A stretch of 64,000 nt of DNA from MGBC131033 sp910585655 (GTDB lineage Bacteria; Bacillota; Clostridia; Lachnospirales; Lachnospiraceae). Made by a program: the position numbers and the translations under genes. The stretch is taken from assembly GCA_949502025.1 (NCBI GenBank), contig CATBCG010000048.1:1-64000 (forward strand). Direction: 5' to 3'. This document shows positions 43,315 through 51,934 of the stretch, piece after piece; position 1 is the first letter of the stretch; every line of letters begins with the position of its first letter. The notes below the pieces were generated by a model. The model made no database searches and was not told where the DNA came from. It was given only the letters and a program-made list of their open reading frames with translations.

Positions 43315-44946
43315 TTAGCGCATCAGCCTGATTTTTTTAAAAATCCGTATCAGGAATGTGCCGTTCGGTACGTTGTAAAGCTCGTCTTCCGTGATGCCTT
43401 TTAACAGAATCAGGCAGAGGAAGAACAAAAGCATACCGGACAGAATCGAAACCAGTACGGAAAGCGTATTGCTGCCGGAGAGCTTTAGCAGTCCCTGGTA
43501 GACAAGCATGATGATCACTCCCATAATCAGGGAAGAGAGCGCCGGAACGACGACGGATTTGAGCCAGTCGAGGCGAAGGGTGAGATCTCGTTTTAAAACA
43601 ATCCAGTTTAAAAAAATCACCACAATCGGCAGCACCAGGTTTCCGATTACCAGAGCGTATGGACCAAGATTGGTAAACTGTAACAGCAGATAAAGGACAA
43701 CGACGTCAATCAGGATAGCGATACCGCTGTGCAGAACCGGAAGCATCATTTTGTGGATGCTTTGGATAATTGTATTAAATAAAATAGAGATAGTATATAA
43801 CACTACTGCGCAGGAACCGGAGAGCATGATTCCGGCAGCCAGGTCAGAGCTGTCATGGAACAAAAGCTGGAGGATTGGACCTCCGAGCAGCCCTAAACCG
43901 ACCATAGACGGAAAGGCAATGATCAGGTTAAATTTCAGGGCGGCAGAAATTTTTTGGCGTACCTCGGTAGCGGCGCCTACTGCATGGGCGGAAACGATAG
44001 CCGGCACCATTGCGGTAGTGACGGCAGAGGTGACGCCGATTACGATGTTGCACAGTACCAGGTATTTGCTGCTGTAGACACCATAGAGACTGGTATAGGC
44101 TTCTTTGGTAAAGCCTTTGCCGGAAAGGATATGGCTGAACATACTGGCGGCAATCAAGCCGTTGCTGCGGATAAGGATTTGACTTAACGTGACAGGAACA
44201 ACAGTATACAATAAAATCAGGAACAAATCCCGGTAAGATTCCGGACGGGTGGTACGGTCGCGACGGAGCTGGCGTCTGACGACAGGGAGGTTGACGACAA
44301 AGATAAACAAAATGAAAAGCAGCCCGAAAAATGCCCCTATCCCCGTACCAAGGACGCCTCCGGCAGCGCCGTAGGCAGCAATTTCTTCAGAAGCGCTATG
44401 GGATCGTACCAGGTAATAGGCAGCGGCTACACTGACGATTCCGTTGACAAGCTGTTCGATAAGCTGGGAAACCGCCGTCGGCACCATAGTATTTTTCCCT
44501 TGAAAAAAGCCCCGCAGAACGCCGAGGATTGCACAGATAAAAATAGTAGGCGCCAGTACCCGGAGCGGAATCTGTACACTGGAATTGGCAAAGAGAAGCT
44601 TGGAAATCGTCCCTGCCCCAAAATAAACTGCCAGTGAAAGTACGCCGCCTAAAAAGCCTGCCATCATAAGAGCGCAGCTAAAAGCCTTAAAGGAATTTTT
44701 ATATTCTCTGCGGGCGCTTCTATCGGCTACCAGCTTGGATACAGCCATCGGCATCCCGTAAGAAGAAAGAATAAACGCCATGTTGTAGACTTCAAACGCA
44801 TAATCATAATAACCGATTCCCTCATCTCCTAAAATGTTGGTCATAGGAATCCGATAAACCAAACCAATGATACGAACGAGTATGGAGGTAAACGCAAGGA
44901 TCGTTCCCTGCACCAAGAAGTTGCTCTGTCGTCTGGAAGAACTCAT
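43315..44946 (-). CDS. SpoVB/MurJ-like polysaccharide or lipid II flippase
   Basis: This 543-residue MOP-superfamily membrane protein has about fourteen helices, starting QGTILAFTSILVRIIGLVYRIPMTNILG, which is the SpoVB/YtgP (Amj-MurJ functional group) signature. Such proteins flip lipid II or related lipid-linked glycans. Start ATG at 44946 follows GGAG by seven bases. It converges on the PLD-like gene, only 33 bases apart and without a visible terminator. It might serve the polysaccharide locus, but its own promoter and opposite orientation argue for a general envelope role. Confidence 0.85.
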   Translation of the reverse strand: MSSSRRQSNFLVQGTILAFTSILVRIIGLVYRIPMTNILGDEGIGYYDYAFEVYNMAFILSSYGMPMAVSKLVADRSARREYKNSFKAFSCALMMAGFLGGVLSLAVYFGAGTISKLLFANSSVQIPLRVLAPTIFICAILGVLRGFFQGKNTMVPTAVSQLIEQLVNGIVSVAAAYYLVRSHSASEEIAAYGAAGGVLGTGIGAFFGLLFILFIFVVNLPVVRRQLRRDRTTRPESYRDLFLILLYTVVPVTLSQILIRSNGLIAASMFSHILSGKGFTKEAYTSLYGVYSSKYLVLCNIVIGVTSAVTTAMVPAIVSAHAVGAATEVRQKISAALKFNLIIAFPSMVGLGLLGGPILQLLFHDSSDLAAGIMLSGSCAVVLYTISILFNTIIQSIHKMMLPVLHSGIAILIDVVVLYLLLQFTNLGPYALVIGNLVLPIVVIFLNWIVLKRDLTLRLDWLKSVVVPALSSLIMGVIIMLVYQGLLKLSGSNTLSVLVSILSGMLLFFLCLILLKGITEDELYNVPNGTFLIRIFKKIRLMR

Positions 44947-45001
44947 ATACAATCTCCAATCTTGTCAACGAAAAAAGACATTATTTTTTCACATCTTCTA
45001 T

Positions 45002-45030
45002 ATAATACTCTGTTTTGACAACATAATCAA
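45002..45030 (-). promoter_or_regulatory. Candidate promoter of the SpoVB-like gene
   Basis: On the minus strand TTGATT (45025-45030) and TATTAT (45002-45007) are spaced by 17 bases, about 56 bases before the start codon. Confidence 0.5.
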
Positions 45031-45053
45031 TATTGATTCTAAAATTCTTTCCG

Positions 45054-45083
45054 TTGCAAATCATATAAAACTATGCTATGCTT
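45054..45083 (+). promoter_or_regulatory. Candidate promoter of the hybrid histidine kinase
   Basis: TTGCAA (45054-45059) and TATGCT (45078-45083) are spaced by 18 bases with a TGC extension before the -10 box. The kinase start is about 75 bases downstream. Confidence 0.4.
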
Positions 45084-45156
45084 ATTTATATGGGCTTTGA
45101 TAACGGTATAGTTATAAAAAAATGGAAAAGAACGGCAAAAGCAGGGAGGGATAGGT

Positions 45157-48100
45157 ATGTACCATTGTAGCATTCGTTTTTATTTGCTGGGAGAGCCGTG
45201 TGAGATATTTGAGACAATAAAAGGGATGCCATCATTGGAACATTTCAGACACGAATTTTTGGAGAGCGACAGGCCAGAGGAAGCATTGGCAGCAGAGGCT
45301 GATGTGATTCTGGCTCATTTACAGAATAGGGATGTCAGAGAAACGATGCAGGCGCTGATAGATGCCAGGGATAAAAGGCAGACAAGACAAAGCGTCAGAC
45401 TTATTTTACTAATGGAAAAAAATCAGATCGGGCTTTTACAGGAGTTTTTGGCAGAGGTAGCCGATATCTGGATCTTACCTATGACAGAGGAGGAGGTACG
45501 GTTTCGCTTTTTCAGATGGCAGCAGGCAAATCAGGCGGAAAAGGAGGCTTGGCAGACAAGCCAGTACCTGGAGGCGACCATAGACAATATCCCAAACCTG
45601 ATCTGGTATAAAGATAAAAACGGAATTCATAAAAAGGTAAACAACAGCTTTTGCCAGACCGTCAATAAGACCAAACAGCAGGTAGAGGGGCGTGGGCATG
45701 CCTATATCTGGGATGTAGAGGAGGACGATCCGGCTTGTATCGAATCCGAGCGGGAGGTAATGGAGAAGCAGCAGACCTTTGTATCGGAGGAAATCATCAA
45801 GGCAGGAGAGGGGCTGCGGACGCTGACCACTTATAAATCTCCGCTTTACAATCTGGACGGAAGCGTGATGGGGACGGTCGGTGTCGCGATTGACGTTACC
45901 CAGGAACGAGCCTATGAACAGGAGATTGTCAACAAAAATCAGACCTTGGAGACGATTTTTACTACGATTGACTGCGGTGTGATGCGACATAGCTTAGACG
46001 GTTCCCGTGTTCTTAGTATCAATCGGGCAGCGTTAAAGATTTTAGGCTATGAATCGAAAGAGGAGCTGATGGAGGACGGCTTTTCCCTGATCGCTGCTTC
46101 TGTGCTGGAGGAGGATAAGCCGAAGCTGAGACGCTGTATCCAGACGTTAGAGGAAGAGGGCGACAGCGTTAGCATAGAATACCGCGTTCGGCACAGGAAC
46201 GGGGATATCCTGCATGTGATGGGAAACATCAAGCTCTTGCGGGAAAACGGCGAGCTGATTTATCAGCGCTTTTTGTTAGACTGTACCGAACAGAAGCGTC
46301 AGGAAAAGAGAAACGAAAGGCGTCAGATGGAGCTGATTCAGGCTTTGACGCTGGATTATAACCTGATTTGCTGCTTTGATCCGGAGACCGGGATGGGCAG
46401 TCAGCTCCGGGAGGGGGATGACAATGGCATCGGCTTTCTTCCGCTGTTTGAGGGAGAAATCTCTTTAGAAGAAAGCATGAGGCGTTACATAGGCAGCTAT
46501 GTTTATGAGGAGGATAAAGAGCTGATGCGGGAGGCTTCCTCCTTGGAAGTACTGCGTAAAGAACTGGGAGAAAAGCAGCAGTTTTATGTGACTTACCGAA
46601 TGGTTCAAAACGGCGAGCTGATCTATTTCCAGATGAAAGTAGTACGAGCCGGCGTATGGGGCAAAAGCTACAGTATTGTGTTAGGGCTGCGTAGTGTAGA
46701 TGAGGAAACCCGCAAGGAAATGGAACAAAGAAGCCTTTTGGAAAATGCGTTGCAGCAGGCAAATCGAGCCAACAGGGCAAAGAGTACCTTCTTGTCCAAT
46801 ATGTCACATGATATCCGAACCCCGATGAACGCGATTGTCGGCTTTACAAACCTGGCGATTTCCCATATCAATAACCGGGAGCAGGTAGAGGAATATTTAA
46901 AAAAGATCATGACGTCCGGGAACCATTTGCTTAGCTTAATCAACGATGTGTTGGATATGAGCCATATTGAGAGCGGTAAGATCCATTTAGAGGAGAAACC
47001 ATGCAGCTTGCCGGACATTTTACATGGGCTGCACAATATTTTGCAGGCGGATATTCATGCCAAGCAGTTGGAGCTGCAGATCGATACGGTAGATATTTTG
47101 GACGAGGACATTTATTGCGATAAGCTGCGTCTAAATCAGGTATTGCTAAACTTATTGAGCAATGCGGTAAAATATACGGGGGCAGGCGGGATTGTCAGCA
47201 TCCGTATTACGGAAAAGGGCGGCGCGCCGGAAGGATATGCAAACTATGAGTTTTTGATTAAAGATACCGGTATCGGAATGAGCGAAGAATTTGTAGCGCA
47301 TATTTTTGAGCCGTTTGAACGGGAGCAGAATGCTACGTTAAGCGGAATTGAGGGAACCGGACTGGGGATGGCGATTACAAAAAATATCGTTGATATGATG
47401 AACGGTTTTATCGAGGTACACAGTCAGTTAAACGTCGGTACGGAGATTACGGTTACGTTTCCGTTCCGTCTGTGCGCGGAAGCAAGAGAGCATCAGGAAA
47501 TTGTTGAATTAAAGGGATGCCGGGCGCTGGTGGTGGACGATGATTACAATACATGTGACAGTGTATCCTATATGTTGGGACAGCTTGGACTGCGGGCGGA
47601 GTGGACGCTTTCCGGTAAGGAAGCAGTGCTGCGTACGCATCAGGCGATTACCAGAGAGGACGATTATGGAGTATATATCATTGACTGGCTGCTGCCGGAC
47701 GTCAATGGGGTAGAGGTGGCAAGAAGAATCCGTAAGGAGACAGGCGAAGCAGTGCCGATTGTCATATTGACTGCCTATGACTGGTCGGATATCGAGGAGG
47801 AAGCGAGAGAAGCAGGAGTAACTGCTTTTTGTAGCAAACCGTTGTTCTTATCCGAGCTGCGAAGCTGCTTACAGTCGATTATCAGACCGGAAGAGACGGA
47901 GGAAGCAGTTACCAAGGAACCAAAAGTGCTTCATTCCGGACGTATCCTTTTAGCGGAGGATTTGGAACTAAACCAGGAGATTGCCGTAGCGATTTTAGGC
48001 GACGCCGGATTTACGACCGAGGTTGCAGCCAACGGGCAGATTGCCGTAGAGATGTTGGAAAAATCGGAGCCTGGATATTATCAGCTTGTCCTGATGGATG

Positions 48101-48315
48101 TACAGATGCCGGTGTTAGACGGCTATGAAGCAACCAAGGTGATTCGTAAGCTGCCAAACCGTAAGCTGGCTTCGATTCCGATCATCGCTATGACGGCAAA
48201 TGCCTTTGAAGAAGACAAACAAGAGGCGCTGCATTGCGGGATGAACGGGCATATTGCCAAGCCGATTGATATCGGCAAGCTGTTTGAGACATTGGAGCAA
48301 GTATTGGAAAAATAA
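45157..48315 (+). CDS. Hybrid sensor histidine kinase with PAS domains and two receiver domains
   Basis: This 1052-residue cytosolic kinase has no membrane helices. After an N-terminal region of unknown type (1-125) come a PAS domain (about 130-250, IDNIPNLIWYKDKNG), a second PAS (about 265-380) and a possible third (385-520), then HisKA with His551 (SHDIRTPMNAIVGF), HATPase (NLLSNAVKYT; GTGLGMAI), a first receiver (about 788-900, acceptor Asp near 843 in IIDWLLPD) and a second receiver (about 928-1050, acceptor near 979 in LMDVQMPVLDGYE). The first 100 residues look like a degenerate receiver. The start follows GGGAGGG. No DNA-binding output is present, so the signal must pass to another protein. 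Confidence 0.93.
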   Translation: MYHCSIRFYLLGEPCEIFETIKGMPSLEHFRHEFLESDRPEEALAAEADVILAHLQNRDVRETMQALIDARDKRQTRQSVRLILLMEKNQIGLLQEFLAEVADIWILPMTEEEVRFRFFRWQQANQAEKEAWQTSQYLEATIDNIPNLIWYKDKNGIHKKVNNSFCQTVNKTKQQVEGRGHAYIWDVEEDDPACIESEREVMEKQQTFVSEEIIKAGEGLRTLTTYKSPLYNLDGSVMGTVGVAIDVTQERAYEQEIVNKNQTLETIFTTIDCGVMRHSLDGSRVLSINRAALKILGYESKEELMEDGFSLIAASVLEEDKPKLRRCIQTLEEEGDSVSIEYRVRHRNGDILHVMGNIKLLRENGELIYQRFLLDCTEQKRQEKRNERRQMELIQALTLDYNLICCFDPETGMGSQLREGDDNGIGFLPLFEGEISLEESMRRYIGSYVYEEDKELMREASSLEVLRKELGEKQQFYVTYRMVQNGELIYFQMKVVRAGVWGKSYSIVLGLRSVDEETRKEMEQRSLLENALQQANRANRAKSTFLSNMSHDIRTPMNAIVGFTNLAISHINNREQVEEYLKKIMTSGNHLLSLINDVLDMSHIESGKIHLEEKPCSLPDILHGLHNILQADIHAKQLELQIDTVDILDEDIYCDKLRLNQVLLNLLSNAVKYTGAGGIVSIRITEKGGAPEGYANYEFLIKDTGIGMSEEFVAHIFEPFEREQNATLSGIEGTGLGMAITKNIVDMMNGFIEVHSQLNVGTEITVTFPFRLCAEAREHQEIVELKGCRALVVDDDYNTCDSVSYMLGQLGLRAEWTLSGKEAVLRTHQAITREDDYGVYIIDWLLPDVNGVEVARRIRKETGEAVPIVILTAYDWSDIEEEAREAGVTAFCSKPLFLSELRSCLQSIIRPEETEEAVTKEPKVLHSGRILLAEDLELNQEIAVAILGDAGFTTEVAANGQIAVEMLEKSEPGYYQLVLMDVQMPVLDGYEATKVIRKLPNRKLASIPIIAMTANAFEEDKQEALHCGMNGHIAKPIDIGKLFETLEQVLEK

Positions 48316-48323
48316 AGACAAGA

Positions 48324-48372
48324 AAAGGGACTTCCTGCCAGATAGGATTATCTGCAGGAAGTCCCTTTATCA
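48324..48372. terminator. Bidirectional terminator between the kinase and the C1 peptidase
   Basis: Left arm 48324-48343 and right arm 48350-48368 pair over 19 bases with one bulge (AAAGGGACTTCCTGC against GCAGGAAGTCCCTTT). Both ends run into A/T stretches. It serves two converging genes. Confidence 0.85.
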
Positions 48373-48402
48373 TAGGAAAGTTCTCTGGATAGAATGTTTA
48401 AT

Positions 48403-49737
48403 TTATGCCAGAGAGCCCATCGGATCCCATGGCTCTAGCGGGATTGGTTCGGATTCATAGGCAGCCAGAATATCAGGCGTCAGGTATTTTTTGTTGACGA
48501 CAACCTGATACATATAAGCGTCAAACCAGGCGTCCGTCATAAGATACATTCCTTTCTTTCCGGCATCCTCGCCCCAACTGTTTTCCACGCACCAGCGAAC
48601 CGGCTGACCGTCCGCATCCAGATCAACCCCCTGGAATACCATGGCGTGCGTCATCAGACTGTTGCCATAGTCAAGCTGTTCTGCCTTGGTCATCGGGAAG
48701 GTGGTGTCAAAGAGGGCAGCCAGATCGTAGACATCCAGATCCATACTGCCGCTGATACGGTTGCTGGACTGTCCGACATCACAGCCAAACCAGACTGGCT
48801 CTCCATCCTTCATCTGGGCGATAGCCGCTTTTTTCAATTCCTCTATCGGCAGGTTGACATAGCGAACCGGAGTTCCGTCTATGACGTTTCCAAGGAATTT
48901 TACCGTGTAGCTGCGCATATACGGTTTGTCTGCGGTTGGCGCGTTGATAATACTGATGTATTCGCTTAAATCCAAGCCGATGTATTTGGTAAGAAATTCC
49001 TGCGGCGTGATATGTTCTTCATGGATAAAGTTATCGTCCTTATCCCGTACTGCAAAATCAAACGTATCCGGCGGAGTTCCCAGACAGATACAAAGCATCC
49101 GGTAGATAACAGACATCATAGAAGTCTTTTCCGCCCGTAGTTCCTCTATGCTTTTTCCGGCGGCAGCTCCTTTGCGCAGAGTGCAGGCAAATTCACGCAG
49201 TTTGGTGGTAATGACCGAGGTCATGTCACGGGTGCTAGAAGAGCAGGCGCTTTCCGGCATAGCGCTGATAGGAACCACGCCATATTTTTGGATTAAGGAA
49301 CTGATCATGTCCCACTGTCCGCCGTCTTGAATCGGCGCTGCTAAAAGATGGGAAATCAGTCGTCCTTCCGTCGGCTCGTCTAGTGTTTCTAAAATACTTT
49401 CTAAAAAGTAATTGGATTTTTCCAGCTTATCATAAAAGCAAGTATAGTTCTGGCTTAACTCAAAATCCTTTAGATTCAGCTTTTGGATCACCTGATAACG
49501 CAGGCAGTTGAGCGCAGCGAACATCCAGCAGCGTCCGCTGGATTTTTGATTGGTGATACCTTTGTGTTTGGTACGGATGGAATATTCATGGATGGTGCTT
49601 TGTTTGGCGTCCCAACGGGTAGCCGCCTCCTTCATGCCATTTGTAGTAACAGCGTTCATCGCGATCTGGTTCGCACGGGAGGAAAGAAAGTCGCATTTTA
49701 AGGAGGCAAGCTCCTCTTTGGTGATAGAAATTCCCAT
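48403..49737 (-). CDS. pepC: C1-family aminopeptidase (PepC/bleomycin hydrolase)
   Basis: This 444-residue cytosolic cysteine peptidase has the catalytic Cys in NQKSSGRCWMFAALN (about 68), His in MTHAMVFQGV and Asn in CVENSWGEDAG. These are the marks of PepC/bleomycin hydrolase, a hexameric aminopeptidase that trims peptides; the C-terminal arm of the family is present. ATG at 49737 follows AAAGGAG; an upstream in-frame codon would add residues overlapping the preceding SMI1 gene. Confidence 0.94.
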   Translation of the reverse strand: MGISITKEELASLKCDFLSSRANQIAMNAVTTNGMKEAATRWDAKQSTIHEYSIRTKHKGITNQKSSGRCWMFAALNCLRYQVIQKLNLKDFELSQNYTCFYDKLEKSNYFLESILETLDEPTEGRLISHLLAAPIQDGGQWDMISSLIQKYGVVPISAMPESACSSSTRDMTSVITTKLREFACTLRKGAAAGKSIEELRAEKTSMMSVIYRMLCICLGTPPDTFDFAVRDKDDNFIHEEHITPQEFLTKYIGLDLSEYISIINAPTADKPYMRSYTVKFLGNVIDGTPVRYVNLPIEELKKAAIAQMKDGEPVWFGCDVGQSSNRISGSMDLDVYDLAALFDTTFPMTKAEQLDYGNSLMTHAMVFQGVDLDADGQPVRWCVENSWGEDAGKKGMYLMTDAWFDAYMYQVVVNKKYLTPDILAAYESEPIPLEPWDPMGSLA

Positions 49738-49774
49738 TTGTAAGATACTCCTTTCGATGTTTGGTGGATGGTTT

Positions 49775-50521
49775 TTACTCAAGTTCATTGCCGTTGATGA
49801 CGACTAATTGCGGATAGTTTCTTTTATGAAGATAGAGATATAGCTCGTTGCTCTCCGGATTTAAGCAGGTGCCGATGCTTTCGTCAGAGGCTAACTGTTC
49901 AAAGTCAATTCCTGCAGTATCCAAGATCTGCCGGATTTCCTTCGGATCGGAATAATGCTCTGAGGCATCTTCATATTCATAAGTAGCTTCAAAATACATA
50001 TGCAGCAGAAACTCTCTGGTGTTTTCCGCGCATTTTTCAAAGGTGATAAAATCATCCTCCGTACTCATATAGACAGGCGCGTCAGGCTTTCCGGCGAGCA
50101 GATCCGAAAGCAGGAAGCCGGCGTTCCACACACCCTGATTCTCAAACCAGATTAGGGCATAGTTTTTCGTGATCGTATTCCATTGCTCTTGAGGGAGTCT
50201 CCATAAGTCAAAGTACCCGTTGTCGGCATATTCCTGTTCGGTACCGTTTTCGACTGCCTCCTGGAATTCGGATTCCCATTCCTCTAGTTCTTCTTCGATA
50301 CATTGGTAAGTGGTACAGAGATCTTCCGGAACATTGATATGGTGCAGCAGATCGTTGATTGGATCGTCTCCATAAGTAAGCAGAAAGTTCCGATAAACGG
50401 CAGGGAGAGTGGCGCCGATCTGTTTTTCTGCCTGTTCTAAGTATTCCTCCTGAAAAGGATGGTGTTCCGAAGAAAAGAAATCCATGATTTCCGGGAGACT
50501 AAGATGATATTGGAATGCCAA
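49775..50521 (-). CDS. SMI1/KNR4 (SUKH) family protein
   Basis: This 248-residue protein has the SUKH start: a helix, then YLEQAEKQIGATLPAVYRNFLLTYGDD, the diagnostic helix-strand region. Family members often act as immunity proteins against contact-dependent toxins, but many are orphan genes. No toxin gene is adjacent. It begins with TTG after AGGAGG, has its own promoter and is divergent from the AAA-VWA operon. A functional tie to that operon is possible but not shown. Confidence 0.85.
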   Translation of the reverse strand: MAFQYHLSLPEIMDFFSSEHHPFQEEYLEQAEKQIGATLPAVYRNFLLTYGDDPINDLLHHINVPEDLCTTYQCIEEELEEWESEFQEAVENGTEQEYADNGYFDLWRLPQEQWNTITKNYALIWFENQGVWNAGFLLSDLLAGKPDAPVYMSTEDDFITFEKCAENTREFLLHMYFEATYEYEDASEHYSDPKEIRQILDTAGIDFEQLASDESIGTCLNPESNELYLYLHKRNYPQLVVINGNELE

Positions 50522-50573
50522 TGCAGCACACCTCCTAAAATAAATTTTTGTAAAATGGCGTTCGGATACTTTT

Positions 50574-50601
50574 ATTATAACGTTTCTATAAGATTTTGCA
50601 A
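50574..50601 (-). promoter_or_regulatory. Promoter of the SMI1/KNR4 gene
   Basis: On the minus strand TTGCAA (50596-50601) and TATAAT (50574-50579) are spaced by 16 bases, about 50 bases before the start codon. Confidence 0.6.
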
Positions 50602-50641
50602 GTTTGTTTTTCCTCTAACAGAACGTCTTTTCTGATTTTAC

Positions 50642-50670
50642 TTGAGGCATTGAAAAAAGTATGCTATACT
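50642..50670 (+). promoter_or_regulatory. Promoter of the MoxR-DUF4132 operon
   Basis: TTGAGG (50642-50647) and TATACT (50665-50670) are spaced by 17 bases, with an extended TGC before the -10 box. Confidence 0.7.
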
Positions 50671-50676
50671 AGGCGC

Positions 50677-50824
50677 AGAGGCAAAGCGGGAAGAGAGGGG
50701 AAGTCGATCCGGTTTTGCCGGAGAACCGTCTGTCAGAGTCAGCCAGGGAAGTAACTTTTTGTTTTCCCGGCGGCAGTACAGACGAAATGGGGAAAAGAAA
50801 AGAGAAAGGAAGGGATACATAATC
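50677..50824 (+). promoter_or_regulatory. Structured 5' leader of the MoxR-DUF4132 operon
   Basis: About 150 untranslated bases contain nested pairing: CGTCTGT (50727-50733) with ACAGACG (50778-50784), an inner GCC-GGGAA (50742-50750) with TTCCC-GGC (50764-50771), and a separate CCGG/CCGG hairpin at 50709-50721. I do not recognise a known riboswitch class. The outer pairing ends about 30 bases before the ribosome site. Confidence 0.4.
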
Positions 50825-51934
50825 ATGCAGGAAAGCATTAAACCACCAGTAGAGGTGCGCTATCAGGAAGAGCTTTTGGCGCTGCGTGCCACCGATACAG
50901 GCCGTGTGCCGGAAAACTGGAAAATGTCTCCTAAGGCAGTGAGGACGTTTATCCTGGGTAGTAAAACACCGATTGTTTATGAGGGCAAGGAGTATCACAT
51001 TGGAAAAAAATATTTCGGCAACGACGCCTTGATTGAACGCTGTATTGTGACGCTGGCAGGAAACCGCGGGCTGATGTTGGTCGGAGAGCCTGGGACTGCC
51101 AAGACCATGCTCTCGGAGCTTTTGACTGCGGCAATCAGCGGAGTCAGCACCAACACGATCCAGGGGACGGCAGGTACGACGGAGGATATGATCAAGTATT
51201 CCTGGAATTATGCGTTGTTATTGGCAAAGGGACCGAGTCGGGAGGCGTTGGTTCCGTCTCCGCTGTACGTCGGGATGGAAAAGGGGATTTTAACAAGATT
51301 TGAGGAAATTACCAGAACTCCGGCGGAGATCCAGGACAGTTTGATCAGTGTATTGAGTGATAAGGTGTTAAACGTGCCGGAATTAGGAGATGAGGGCTTT
51401 TTGTTTGCCCGTCCTGGCTTTAACGTGATCGGCACCGCCAATACAAGAGATAAAGGCGTCAACGAAATGAGTAGCGCGTTAAAGAGACGTTTTAATTTTG
51501 AGACGGTTATGCCGGTTCGTGAGGTTTCGATGGAAAAACAGATCATTTTAAACGAAGTCGGCAAGCTGGCAAAAGAAAGCAATATCAATATGGAGATAGA
51601 CGAGGACGTAGCGGAATTGCTCGCTTCGACTTATCACGAGCTTCGGGAGGGGATCTCCTCCTATGGACATCGGATTGATAAGCCTGCTGCGGTGATGAGT
51701 ACGGCAGAGGCGGTTTCTGTTTTTTATCAGACGATGCTGACCGGGTATTATTACGGAGACGGAGCAATGGACGTAAACTGCCTGGTACAGACGTTGGTAG
51801 GCGCGATTTCCAAGGAAAATAAAGATGATCTGGAAAAGGTAAAAGGCTATTTTAGCACGGTCATCAAGGATAAAAGCAACAAAGAGGGTGGATTATGGAA
51901 ACAATATTACGAAGCGAGGAAATGGCTGAAATAA
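50825..51934 (+). CDS. MoxR-type AAA+ ATPase (YehL-like)
   Basis: This 369-residue ATPase has Walker A GEPGTAKTM (about 90-98), a Walker B/acidic stretch LTRFEEITRTP, sensor-1 region IGTANTRDKG and arginine finger ALKRRFNFE, all as in MoxR-family AAA proteins. These pair with VWA proteins as chaperones that insert cofactors or remodel complexes. It starts at an ATG after AAGGAAGGG. An in-frame codon 66 bases upstream would extend it into the leader. The stop overlaps the next gene by 40 bases. First gene of a six-gene operon. Confidence 0.9.
   Translation: MQESIKPPVEVRYQEELLALRATDTGRVPENWKMSPKAVRTFILGSKTPIVYEGKEYHIGKKYFGNDALIERCIVTLAGNRGLMLVGEPGTAKTMLSELLTAAISGVSTNTIQGTAGTTEDMIKYSWNYALLLAKGPSREALVPSPLYVGMEKGILTRFEEITRTPAEIQDSLISVLSDKVLNVPELGDEGFLFARPGFNVIGTANTRDKGVNEMSSALKRRFNFETVMPVREVSMEKQIILNEVGKLAKESNINMEIDEDVAELLASTYHELREGISSYGHRIDKPAAVMSTAEAVSVFYQTMLTGYYYGDGAMDVNCLVQTLVGAISKENKDDLEKVKGYFSTVIKDKSNKEGGLWKQYYEARKWLK

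Noticed and set aside
50677..50824. Leader of the MoxR operon as a cobalamin, cyclic di-GMP or nickel/cobalt riboswitch
   Set aside because: Some short stretches resemble these, but I could not match the conserved core of any class.
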